Below are positions 41,113 to 50,271 of a DNA stretch of 64,000 nt, piece by piece. The position numbers were made by a program, and so were the translations under genes. Source of the DNA: Ephydatia muelleri (taxonomy: Eukaryota; Porifera; Demospongiae; Spongillida; Spongillidae); the NCBI GenBank assembly GCA_013339895.1, contig JABACO010000001.1:647620-711619 (forward strand). Reading direction: 5' to 3'. The notes beneath the pieces were generated by a model that saw only the letters and a program-made list of their open reading frames with translations, was not told the origin of the DNA and ran no database searches. The number at the start of each line of letters is the position of its first letter. Position 1 is the first letter of the stretch.

Positions 41113-41222
41113 TAGCTGCTGGTGGGTACGTACTATAATTAGACCAGCTGCATAACGTCACACACACACTGCTGGTGGGTACGTACTATAATTAGACCAG
41201 CTGCATAACGTCACACACAGAG
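41113..41222. repeat. 53-bp tandem duplication
   Basis: Two near-perfect copies beginning CTGCTGGTGGGTACGTACTA and ending CATAACGTCACACACA. Confidence 0.9.
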
Positions 41223-41699
41223 CATGTAACATAACAGGCCCCATGCAGCCACTTCTACAACTGTGCCTCTATGATCTTACTGCCTGCAGTGGCTTCCCTC
41301 TTTGCATCCCAAACATCACACTCATAATGTCTACTGCCTATACAGTGCCATTTTATGTGTCCATACTTTGTTAGAGGAAGTAGGAGAGATGCAGTAGCAG
41401 AGTACTGACCATAGAGACATGTATAGCCTCCTGATTTTTATTATACAATAATCTGAGGTATGGTTTGAATACAGGGCTTTTTCCTGTCACACTTCCTCCA
41501 TTTTGAAGGCTGTTATTGCCATAGCTGTTCATCATTTGACATGTAAGTATCCATAGTAACTGGTGGACTGGTTCCAGGGACAGCCCATGCGAGTGCAGAG
41601 GGTGGGAGGAGTAACCATACACAGGTGAAGGTGACATAGTCAAGAAGCATACCAAATACTTGGTTTTGGGCTAATCACAATTAATGGCAGCTGTGAGAA

Positions 41700-41772
41700 G
41701 AGGATAAGTGAAGGGGAGGGAGATGATCAGCTTTAGAAAAAGCTGGTTATTCCCCTCCCTTTCACTTATCCT
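41700..41772. repeat. Hairpin with 20-bp arms
   Basis: GGATAAGTGAAGGGGAGGG faces CCCCTCCCTTTCACTTATCC with a loop of about 30 bp. Confidence 0.8.
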
Positions 41773-41786
41773 CCTTCACTATGCGT

Positions 41787-41836
41787 GTGCAGTGAAATAC
41801 AAGTCACAGACAACCTTTGTGGCCAAGTAAGGCATA
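41787..41836 (+). pseudogene. Truncated copy of the Ig-like exon 3' end
   Basis: About 50 bp (GTGCAGTGAAATACAAGTCA onward) matching 43015-43085 in direct orientation, ending in a premature stop and lacking the rest of the domain. Confidence 0.8.
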
Positions 41837-42307
41837 TTTAACGAGCATCTGGGTACAAGACCATGTTCTGCTGTCTTTGTTTTTGTTTACTTTGACAGTA
41901 TCGTTATCAATGAAAAAGATAAACACATTTGGATTACGGAGATTATGTCTTGTTATGGAATGAAGCAAATAAACCAACAAGGCTGTATTGAATGTTCATT
42001 TCTTTGCCATTTCTACTTAAATAGATTATGACACCTGCTTATTTCATCATAACCAGTTCTAAATCCTTCCTCAGGGGCTGGCCTGCTTCGATCCACACCC
42101 ATTTCATTCACATCCTATCCCTGTTGTATCCCACTTCCATCTTGTCCCTTCTGTTCAGATTTCCACACATCCTATCACCCTGCACTCTGCTAAATGTAAC
42201 CTCTGTCTCTGTCACTGCATGAGCTCCATAAAGTTCACACCATCACCTGGAAGCTGTAATGGAACAAACACAGCCACTACTAAAATGACACTTGCATACC
42301 ATTTCTC

Positions 42308-42760
42308 CACAGTTCATATGCACAGGGCCTTACATCCTGTTTAATGGAGAGGATGGACCATCACAACGTTACGATGTCTCCAAGGTGTTTGCTTGGAGTC
42401 AGGACTTTGATTTGTCATTCAGTTTACAAACATGTACTAGCATTATGGGAGTGAACCTTTCTTCTACAATAACCCATCCATTGGAGCTGGCCTCCCTAAT
42501 GTAGATGGGATATGAGTTTCACCATAGCAGGACACCAGGACCTCAGTCTGAATGATGCGAGACTGTGCAATGTCTCTAGTTCTCTCATCATCACACCAGA
42601 TATGACAGTCCTTCCATATTCCTTCTTACATATCCATTTCTCCTTCCCTTCCTCCATACTGGTAAGGACACTCCTCCTCAGTGAAGTACAATTTTATGAC
42701 ACTGCAGGTAGCCACACCCCTGTAATGCAATCAATATACATGACCACACCCCTTCCACTC
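42308..42760 (+). pseudogene. Degraded exon(s) of an extracellular receptor
   Basis: After an acceptor CCACAG an open frame reads FICTGPYILFNGEDGPSQRY and on to a TAG at 42502. A neighbouring frame then continues with YNNPSIGAGLPNVDG and, further on, MSFTIAGHQDLSLNDARLCN to a donor-like GCAGGTAGCC near 42706. The frame changes suggest loss of function. Family not recognised beyond an extracellular, Cys-containing look. Confidence 0.45.
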
Positions 42761-42766
42761 CTCCCA

Positions 42767-43079
42767 CAGTTTCACCTCCTGTGATGAGAAACATTTCATT
42801 CCTCTCACAACCATCTATGATCACTCTTGGAGCAGTGAGCCCACTGGCCAGCTATAATATATCCTGCACTGTGATGAATGAAGGATCCTTTGTATGGAAC
42901 TGGACCTTACCAGCCTCCCCCATCCAGTACCAGATGTGGATTGCTGATGGAACCAGGACAACTGTACTACAGCTGTCACACATCACCTCAGACTATCCAG
43001 GGAACTATGTATGTGCAGTGAAATACAAGTCACAGACGGTCTTTGTGGCCAACTCCACCACCAAATTGCAATTTCCAAG
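42767..43079 (+). pseudogene. Ig-like domain exon (phase 1-1), apparently a gene fragment
   Basis: Intact open exon between an acceptor CCACAG and donor GTAAGC, phase 1 at both ends. It encodes VSPPVMRNISFLSQPSMIT, then SYNISCTVMNEGSFVWNW, then VLQLSHITSDYPGNYVCAVK. The Cys, Trp and D-x-G-x-Y-x-C pattern is that of an Ig V/I-set domain. No intact neighbouring exons were found, so it is called a fragment rather than a gene; it could still be part of an expressed gene. Confidence 0.6.
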
Positions 43080-43483
43080 TAAGCCATATTGTTAGAGTTC
43101 AGGTGATGGTGTGAATATTATGGAGCTGGGTGGTGACACTGGTCAGCAGAGAGACAGAGGGTTAAATATAGCAGAGTGTAGTGTGATAGGATGTGTGAAA
43201 AGCAGAGGAGAAGGGGCATACAACAGGGTCAGATGTGAAAGAAATGGGTGTGGATTGAAGCAGGTCAAACCTTGAGCAAGGTTTTAGAACTGGTAATGAT
43301 GTAATGAGCAGAAGTGTCATCATCTAAATAGAAATGGCAAAGAGATGAACATTCAATACAGCCTTGTTGGTTTAGCTGCTTCATTCTATAACAAGAAATA
43401 ACCTCCATAATCCAAATGTGTTTATCTTTTTCATTGATAACGATACTGTCAAAGTAAACAAAAACAAAGACAGCAGAACATGG

Positions 43484-43562
43484 TCTTGTACCCAGACCCG
43501 CGTACATCTCAGCTGTGGATGGATTACAGTAATCCATCCGCGCAACTGTGACGTACTTGAAA
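43484..43562. mobile_element. Element of the TCTTGTACCCAGACCC family
   Basis: TCTTGTACCCAGACCCGCGT leads into the palindrome GGATGGATTACAGTAATCCATCC and GTGACGTACTT. It overlaps the outer end of the 41849-43498 inverted structure. Confidence 0.6.
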
Positions 43563-44747
43563 TCAAACTCTTAACCTGTATCTCACAGTTGAACCAGCGA
43601 TAATTTGCACGTGATTGAAATCATTTACTGCAACTTTGTGCTGTTCACAGAAAGCTGACTTATACATATTCACCGCAACGGTTGCATAGACAAGCTTCTT
43701 TTCCACTCATCGCTAACCTGCAAAATGTTTAGCAATATCGGCGTACGCACCCTGGCATTAATCAGTGTCTTCAAATGAACACAAATATGAACTTTCTGAT
43801 GCAAGAATATAGAGGGTTAAAAGCAGCTGGACAACAAAACCACTCTTTACCACAATTTTAATGATTCCACTATCAATCCATGAATATATTTGGCACAACC
43901 AGACAACAAAAACTGACTGCAAAAATAAGTTTTCATTCCATCAGTAAAGTCCTTTTGCACTTTACTCAATAATTTTTACATTGAATTTGTCAACAAGCAG
44001 AAGTACTGGCTTTTCAAAAAGTAATTTTGAAACTAACTGCTCTGAAATGTTTTCATGCCCTCCTGAGCTGCTGCAATTGCGTTGGAAAATGAAGGAAATA
44101 TTACTTTCTTGCAAGCGCTGCAGCCAGAAACTTTGCATGGCTATCACAACACTGAAGAGACGACGCACTAAAAGTGTTCAAATTAATTGATGTAATAGTG
44201 ACTTCTAGAACAGTAGTCAAAAAGGTGAGTGTAGTGCTTGATCCAATGCCTGAAACACCTCTTAAAAGACTAACTCCGCTACTATCTATATTGATTGCAA
44301 GATCAATTTCTTTACAATACATTTGCATAGCAGTGGTTACAACGATGGAGATTTCAGCAGCTCCTGCATGATTGTGAAAAATACGGGTGACTACACGTAT
44401 CAACTTGTCTTATACTTGATTATCTTCTTCAATCCTTTAGAAGCAGCTGAAACAGAATTGAGATCATGAGATCAATCCTCATTGCATGAATGTGTACTGA
44501 TCCGAACTGTTACCAACTGAGATGCTCTCTAGTATTAATTTCTTGATCGTTTTGACGCGGTTTTTAATTCCGCCGGCGGCCAATTTCTCGTAAAAATGGT
44601 AATGCACGGTATCATTGCCGCGATTCAGAGATCGTGTCTGATACATAAATCAACATTATGAACCCACAAGCACGCCGTATAGGTACATCTCAATCAGACT
44701 AGACCAGCAGAGTTGTATAAACGGGCGCAGCAAAAATAAAACGCCGT

Positions 44748-44855
44748 GAATCAATTCTTGATTTCCAATTGATTGATCACTTACATTCTGGTACAAAGTG
44801 TTACATTTGTACCAAAATGTAAGTGATAAATCAATTGGAAATCAAGAATTGATTC
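44748..44855. mobile_element. 108-bp foldback element, about 50-bp arms
   Basis: GAATCAATTCTTGATTTCCA ... TGGTACAAA faces TTTGTACCA ... TGGAAATCAAGAATTGATTC with a loop under 10 bp. Near-perfect apart from small differences. Confidence 0.85.
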
Positions 44856-45470
44856 GACGCATTTTTTTTATTTTTTATTTTTTGCTGTGACAAGTTACGT
44901 ACATAATATGTGTATCTGTGGCAACTACAAGCCGATGTACGAATATTTAAGAACAGTGCGGTACGTGGAATTCTAACTTGGCAGGTATCGGGCTTCATAT
45001 GCAGTACGTAGATTTACGGAGGAAATGATGAGAGATAAGGTACACTTTTTATAGTGATAAAATTGTAACAGCACAAGGTGACTTTGCTGGACATGCACTG
45101 CCTTATATATACTTCGTTTTCGGTTTGTTTTTATTTGTAGTAGTCATTTCTCTCTGCGCATTAATCCTCTAACCACTCTAATTATTTCCGCTATACGGGG
45201 GGGGGGTGGGGGGGGGGGGGGGGGGGGGGGGGGAGGGGGAGTCCCTATTACGATAATTGATTTGTTCGGAGGTTTTAATGGCACCCGTTTTAGGCGGTTG
45301 TACAAAGTACATGTAAACTTTCCCGCTTTCTCCAATCATTCTATCCTTACTACATCCTTCTTCTGCTAACTGAGAAGGTGCAATAAAGTTTTCCACTGCA
45401 TGCTGTGCTTCGCGCATACATTTACATGTGGGTCATTTGTTGCAGGTGTTCTATAGAGTCACTTCCCTTC

Positions 45471-45515
45471 TTGGTACTGTAAGTGGCCAAGGTTTGGCCG
45501 ATTGTTACAGTACCA
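45471..45515. repeat. Nested hairpin
   Basis: TTGGTACTGTAA and TTACAGTACCAA flank an inner TGGCCAAGGTTTGGCCG. Confidence 0.7.
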
Positions 45516-45840
45516 ACTGTGAAGAATGCCTGAATCTGGCGTACCCACCCGGGTAAGGCTTGTTCTCTCTCATACCCATCTAGTTAGGTGTGTATTCATC
45601 AAACGTACCTTGCACCATTAACTGGCAGAGAGAGGTAGTTTATTTTGTCATCTTGATTTATGAGGTTCAAGTCTAGGTACAGGCTTTCACTTTGGTCCGG
45701 TTTAAAATATGAAATCCTCCATGCTTCGATCTTGTCCTGACTTGATTTTTGCTAACTCAGTTTAATTTATTAAAGTATGATTTACGCAATTTATTATTAG
45801 ATACCACACTTGAATAAAAGTGCACCCATTTCTCCATTTC

Positions 45841-45940
45841 TATTCCTATAACTCTCCATTTCTATTGGCCTCCTGTATGATGGCACTGCTGAATCAAATC
45901 CAAGCCCAAACACATCCATCAAAAACTGAAAGTACAACAT
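45841..45940 (+). pseudogene. Partial duplicate of the UTP23 last intron/exon
   Basis: Matches UTP23 28660-28788: CTCCATTTCTATTGGCCTCC, then a jump that removes the acceptor and first 37 or so exon bases, then TGGCACTGCT, AATCAAATCCAAGCCCAAAC and AAAGTACAACAT. The original splice acceptor and stop context are lost. It contains intron sequence, so it is a DNA-level duplication, not a retrocopy. Confidence 0.85.
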
Positions 45941-46090
45941 GCATGTATTGAAATCATGTCACGTGCTACATCATGAACAGTTTCTTCCGCTTATGATTTC
46001 TATTCCATCTGGTTTTCTAGTTAAGGTCGCACCTGCATTATTAATATTTAAATGAGCGAGCTAACTACTCCAATAAACTAACCACTAGTA

Positions 46091-47263
46091 CTACTTTGAT
46101 GCGAGCAGCTGTCTGTACTCCTTCACCACACCCCTCACCATCTCCTCCCACGGAGGGAAGTCCATCTTCCAGCCTAGTTCCTTACACGCTGGAGTGCAGT
46201 CGCAGTTATGGTCGGCCAGCATGCTTATGTTAGCCGGTACAAGCCCCTCCCCCGACGCTCCGAATACGCTCACCCCCGTCAAGGAGTACAAAGCCACGTT
46301 CAAGTGAGCGAGGAACATCAGGAGCCGCTTCGGGAGGTAAAACGGAGGGGGCTGCCCCCATATGGTGGTCGCGGGCCCTTCCATCTTTCCGTACAGGTCT
46401 CGCATGGGCACCCGCACGCCGCAGATGAAGTACGTGTTGCCAGCAGCGACGGAGTCCCCTCCTTCGAGCTGCAGTTTCTTCTCAGCGAGCAGGTGGGCGT
46501 CGGCCAACGACGCGATGGGCGCGATCTGCCAGCAGTCGTGCCCATCGTCGTAGTAGAACAGACGGTACGTGAGGCAGAGGATGGTGGAAACGTTATCCAC
46601 TCCCAGGATCATGCCGGGCCTCAGTGCGCACGTGAGTAGGCCGTCGCGCCCGTTCGAAGCGCAGACCGCTTCCTCGGCGCGAGCTTTCGATCCCGCGTAC
46701 ATGTTGACGGGGGCCCGCGTGTTTGGGGGCGTGGGACCGGTGGGATTGCTGAACGAGCCCTTCTCCGTCATCACGGCAGACCCCGAGCTGGTGTAGATAA
46801 GGCGGGAAACGTGGCAGCGGGTGCAGGCTGTAACGACATTGATCGTCCCGCCCACATTAACGCGGTAACATTCCTCTTCCGTCAGCCCGAGGCGCGGGAG
46901 AGTGGCGGCAGTGTGAAAGACGGCGTCAATCCCTTCGAAGGCGGTAACCAGGTCGTCCAAGTTGGTCACGTCCGCTTGGACGTAGGAACTCACGTGAGGG
47001 TTACGGTCTTTCTCGTCGGGTAGCTTCAGGTCTAGTGAGTGCACCTCGTAACATCCGTCCTCGAGTAGACGGCGAACAATGGCTTTGCCGAGACTCCCGC
47101 TTCCCCCCGTCACCAGGGCACGCACCTTCTTCCTCCCGCCTTTCTCCGTCTGCGACTGTGTTCGCATGAAAGGGACATGGCTCCTGGAACCGCTCGAGTT
47201 GCGACTTGTGACGAAACGGAGAAGAAAAACGAACAAAACAATACCTATCAATAATGTCCACAT
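46091..47263 (-). CDS. 3-beta-HSD/NSDHL-like extended SDR, copy 1, intronless, 390 aa
   Basis: NAD(P)-dependent oxidoreductase of the extended short-chain dehydrogenase class; relatives act on 3-beta-hydroxysteroids or C4-decarboxylate sterols in the ER. An N-terminal TM (LLIGIVLFVFLLRFV) is followed by the nucleotide motif TGGSGSLG, DVTNLDDLVTAFEGIDAVFH, the catalytic Ser region RLIYTSSGSA and YAGSK (Tyr-x-x-x-Lys). A second hydrophobic stretch (LLMFLAHLNVALYSL) precedes KELGWKMDFP, as in the 3-beta-HSD C terminus. The start is the ATG at 47263; no introns. GC content is higher than in the flanks. It is head to head with copy 2, and its last 137 bp are nearly identical to copy 3. Substrate unknown. 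Confidence 0.9.
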   Translation of the reverse strand: MWTLLIGIVLFVFLLRFVTSRNSSGSRSHVPFMRTQSQTEKGGRKKVRALVTGGSGSLGKAIVRRLLEDGCYEVHSLDLKLPDEKDRNPHVSSYVQADVTNLDDLVTAFEGIDAVFHTAATLPRLGLTEEECYRVNVGGTINVVTACTRCHVSRLIYTSSGSAVMTEKGSFSNPTGPTPPNTRAPVNMYAGSKARAEEAVCASNGRDGLLTCALRPGMILGVDNVSTILCLTYRLFYYDDGHDCWQIAPIASLADAHLLAEKKLQLEGGDSVAAGNTYFICGVRVPMRDLYGKMEGPATTIWGQPPPFYLPKRLLMFLAHLNVALYSLTGVSVFGASGEGLVPANISMLADHNCDCTPACKELGWKMDFPPWEEMVRGVVKEYRQLLASK

Positions 47264-47550
47264 TTCCTCGTGCCCAGACTTGAGATATTGGGAACGAGAT
47301 TACTATGGCGTCATTTGATTGGCGCCTTCCCACACGTTGTGACTTTCTCGCCTACAGGAAGCAAATGATAGCTTTGCTGGGATTTCTGAATGTAGCAGCA
47401 TTGTAGCTATTCGTTTTTAAGGAGGTATTCACTTCACGGTGTACAAGTCCATTCACAGATAGTATCACTGGTGTTTGGCCTTTGCGACTTTCTCTACATG
47501 TACAGTACTGCAGTGCACTGGTAAATGTACTGGGTCAGATGGGCACGAGA

Positions 47551-48397
47551 TTAAACCATAGATAGAATAGTAAGGGGATTGGAAACGAGTCACGTGAGCG
47601 CATCACTGGCTGTGGGCACTCCGCGTTACATCGTTAACACCTACTGAGAGGTTCGAAATCGTTCATATCTTCAGTTCGGTTGGTCTTGGTTCTTTTTATC
47701 TGCTCTGAAGCCGCTTCACGTACGTAGGAGAATACCTGTAAGCGTTTTAGGTGGGAAAAATATGACGGGCAACTTCGAAAATTAGAAAAAACTTTTTTTT
47801 CAGGACGCATCGCACTTGTGTACCTTCTGTGCGCGGGCTGTTGTGCGTATTGATCAGTTCGTCGTGTTTTGTTGTTGGTTAGTCCAATTTGTATGTACTT
47901 GGCTACTTTTTTCGTCATTTATTGATACATGTCACGCACAAAATACGCCTGGAGTGGGGATGGAGTCAATTAACTTGTGTACCTTCTGTGCGCGGGCAGT
48001 TGTGCGTATTGATCAGTTTGTCGTGTTTTGTTGTTGGTTAGTCCTATTTGTATGTACTTGGCTACTTTTTTCGTCATTTTTTGATACATGTCACGCACAA
48101 AATACGCCTGGAGTGGGGATGGAGTCCATTAACTTGTGTACCTTCTGTGCGCGGGCAGTTGTGCGTATTGATCAGTTTGTCGTGTTTTGTTTTTGATTAG
48201 TCCTATTTGTATGTACTTGGCTACTTTTTTCATCAATTTTTTGATACGAACCATCATTTCAGAATTTCTTCCAGCTGTGGCTCCCAAGTCATCCATCTTG
48301 AAGCATAGTTACTAGTACGGAATTCTTATAAGTGCTGTAACGAGGAGTGTTGATTAGACTCGTTTCCAATCCCCTTACTATACTATCTATGATTAAA
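47551..48397. mobile_element. 847-bp element with 40-bp terminal inverted repeats and internal 159-bp tandem repeats
   Basis: The left end (TTAAACCATAGATAGAATAG to GGAAACGAGTC) is inverted at the right (GACTCGTTTCC to ATCTATGATTAA). GGGCACGAGAT-type sequence lies outside both ends. The interior (47814-48240) carries about 2.7 copies of a 159-bp unit starting ACTTGTGTACCTTCTGTGCG. It sits between the divergent SDR copies 1 and 2, so it is in their shared promoter region. Confidence 0.7.
47814..48240. repeat. 159-bp tandem repeat, about 2.7 copies
   Basis: Starts at 47814, 47973 and 48132. The copies differ by only a few bases. Because 159 is 53 codons, one frame stays open through all copies (hydrophobic, Cys-rich), but this follows from the period and is not evidence of coding. 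Confidence 0.92.
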
Positions 48398-48454
48398 CTC
48401 ACACTGTTTATCTCGTGCCCAGACTACTATGGTTGTCTCAGTTCGAAGGATCAA

Positions 48455-48522
48455 TTACCTCACCGCACGTGATGTAATCCATCCGCTGTTGCGGTGAACT
48501 GGGTCTGGGACCGAGACTACGG
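48455..48522. mobile_element. Element end of the GGGTCTGGGTACGAGA family
   Basis: GATGTAATCCATCCGCTGTT is followed by AACTGGGTCTGGGACCGAGA and CTAC, ending about 50 bp before the SDR copy 2 start. Confidence 0.6.
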
Positions 48523-48570
48523 CTTGATTTGGTGCCCCTGCTTCCTTGTATTAGAGCCAAGTGCGCACAC

Positions 48571-49803
48571 ATGTCGTGCTCAGCAAGAGCCTCTCCCGCC
48601 AAGCAGGTAGACTACAGTCCGTGGGGCTGGGCACTCAGTTCTACCAGCAACCTCCTCCTGTTCATTGTGATGGGGGGCGTAGCCTACATGATGTACAGAA
48701 AGCGGCGAGGAACCATTGGCCGTCCCGTGTCGTATCGCAGGGTGGCGATGAGCGGGAGTGCAGCTGATGGCGATACTCGAAAGCGCGCCCTCGTGACTGG
48801 CGGGAGCGGGAGCCTCGGCCAGCTGCTGGTGGAGTACCTGCTGGAGAACGACTACGACGTCCATTCGCTGGACCTCAGGATCCCCGAGGAAGAAGACCGT
48901 GACTCCCGCGTGGGCTCCTACATCCAGGCCGACGTGACCAACCTAGAAGACCTCGTCGTTGCATTCAAGGGGATCGACGTGGTCTTCCACACGGCCGGCC
49001 TTCTCCCCCACCTCAGCGTCTCCAAGGCGGACATGTACAGAGTCAACTTGACGGGCACGACGAACGTGGTGACCGCGTGCATCGAGAATGGCGTCAAGAG
49101 ACTCATCTACACGAGCACGTACGAAGTGGTGCTCACAAAAAAGGGTGTCCACAGCGACCCGTGCGGGACGACCCCGCCCAACAGCAAGAACCCGCTTAAC
49201 CCATACGCCGGCTCCAAGGCGCTTGCTGAAGAGGCTGTGTGCAAGGCCAACGGAGTGGAGGGTTTGGCCACGTGCGCGCTGAGGCCCGGCATCATCCTCG
49301 CAGCCGACAACCGTGCGACGCAGTTGCACGCGCACCGAATGTGTTACTATGACGACGGTCGTGACCACGTCCACGTCGTGCCCATCTCAGCTGTTGCAAG
49401 TGCCCACCTTCTGGCTGACCAGAAGCTACTCGGGGAAGGGTGTGGCTCCGTGGCGGGAGGGAAAGCATATTTCATTGCGGGGGCGAGAGTACCATTTCGC
49501 GAGTTCGTCGGTAAAATGGATGGCAGCAACACAACCATTTGGCGACAACCTCCTCCGATATGGGTCCCTGTCGCTTTGCTGCATGTCGCAGCCTGCATCA
49601 ACGTGGCAGTGTACACTATGTTGGGATTCAGTCCCTTTGGAGAGACTGGGATGGTGCTGTCCCCTGCAAATCTCACCATGATGGTGGACCACCACTGTGA
49701 TAGCACTCCAGCCTGCAAGGAGCTCGGATGGGACATGAACTTCCCGGAGTGGGAGGAGATGGTGAAAGAAACAGTTGAGGAGATGTATGGGGACGAGTCG
49801 TGA
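48571..49803 (+). CDS. 3-beta-HSD/NSDHL-like extended SDR, copy 2, intronless, 410 aa
   Basis: Same family as copy 1. N-terminal TM (LLLFIVMGGVAYMMYRK), nucleotide motif TGGSGSLG, HSLDLRIPEEEDRDSRVGSY, catalytic RLIYTSTYEV and PYAGSKALAEEAV (YxxxK intact), a second hydrophobic region near residue 330 and KELGWDMNFPEWEEMV at the C terminus. The open frame runs further upstream, but the first ATG is at 48571 (CACACATGTCG), so that start is chosen. It is divergent from copy 1 across 1.3 kb containing a repeat element, and convergent with copy 3. Substrate unknown. Confidence 0.9.
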   Translation: MSCSARASPAKQVDYSPWGWALSSTSNLLLFIVMGGVAYMMYRKRRGTIGRPVSYRRVAMSGSAADGDTRKRALVTGGSGSLGQLLVEYLLENDYDVHSLDLRIPEEEDRDSRVGSYIQADVTNLEDLVVAFKGIDVVFHTAGLLPHLSVSKADMYRVNLTGTTNVVTACIENGVKRLIYTSTYEVVLTKKGVHSDPCGTTPPNSKNPLNPYAGSKALAEEAVCKANGVEGLATCALRPGIILAADNRATQLHAHRMCYYDDGRDHVHVVPISAVASAHLLADQKLLGEGCGSVAGGKAYFIAGARVPFREFVGKMDGSNTTIWRQPPPIWVPVALLHVAACINVAVYTMLGFSPFGETGMVLSPANLTMMVDHHCDSTPACKELGWDMNFPEWEEMVKETVEEMYGDES

Positions 49804-50271
49804 AAGACTGATGCATGTGGGGTGTGTCCTTAGCATTTTTCTATATCCATGGAGATAATTAATACACTGTGCAGTCAAATCTGTTATATCAATTTTGCTG
49901 GGTGTACCTTTATTATATAGTCTATGTTACTCAGTAAGGGGGGAGGGGGAAGAGAGAGATGAACCACCATTGCCAGTCAAAGCTTTCTTTCTACTCCACT
50001 ATAGTGATTAGTGTTCTTAAATGTGTGAGCAAATCTGTTCAGGGATCGAAAAGCTATGGTACACCAAAAGAGGAATCATCATGGTTACCACAAACAACTG
50101 GCATCTGGCCCAGGTAGGGTTAGGGCATACAAGTGGCTTCTGATAGGACACTATATCATGTGAAAGTAAAAGATGATGTTTTGGTCTGCAACACAGACAA
50201 GCCAATAAAAACATAATACACACATGGATCTTTGTTAAATAGAGTTCATGACATAATATGCCTTCCAAAAT
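49804..50271. other. Convergent intergenic spacer
   Basis: 468 bp between the 3' ends of SDR copies 2 and 3. AT-rich, with no gene and no strong repeat seen. Confidence 0.6.

Larger units (their letters stand above)
41849..43498. mobile_element. 1.65-kb inverted structure with about 370-bp arms enclosing an Ig-like gene fragment
   Basis: The left arm (41849-42220) starts CTGGGTACAAGACCATGTTC; the right arm (43130-43498) is its diverged reverse complement and ends GAACATGGTCTTGTACCCAG. Arm ends carry the same CTGGGTAC(A/G)AGAC motif as the 34812 element. About 0.9 kb of former gene sequence lies between the arms. No transposase was seen. Confidence 0.7.
40899..46090. other. 5.2-kb repeat-rich interval without an intact gene
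   Basis: Between the plus CD225 gene and the first SDR gene. It contains foldback structures, an Ig-like exon, a UTP23-derived fragment and a G/C-rich homopolymer (45199-45237), listed separately. Open frames at 43960-44400 on either strand show no recognisable domain. Confidence 0.6.

Noticed and set aside
43962-44403. Overlapping frames on both strands
   Set aside because: No recognisable domain, no consistent splice sites and no similarity to other genes in the window.
47816-48196. Cys-rich hydrophobic 126-codon frame
   Set aside because: The frame follows from the 159-bp repeat period; no independent evidence of coding.
48529-48570. Upstream start for SDR copy 2
   Set aside because: The first codon there is TTG, not ATG; the first ATG is at 48571.
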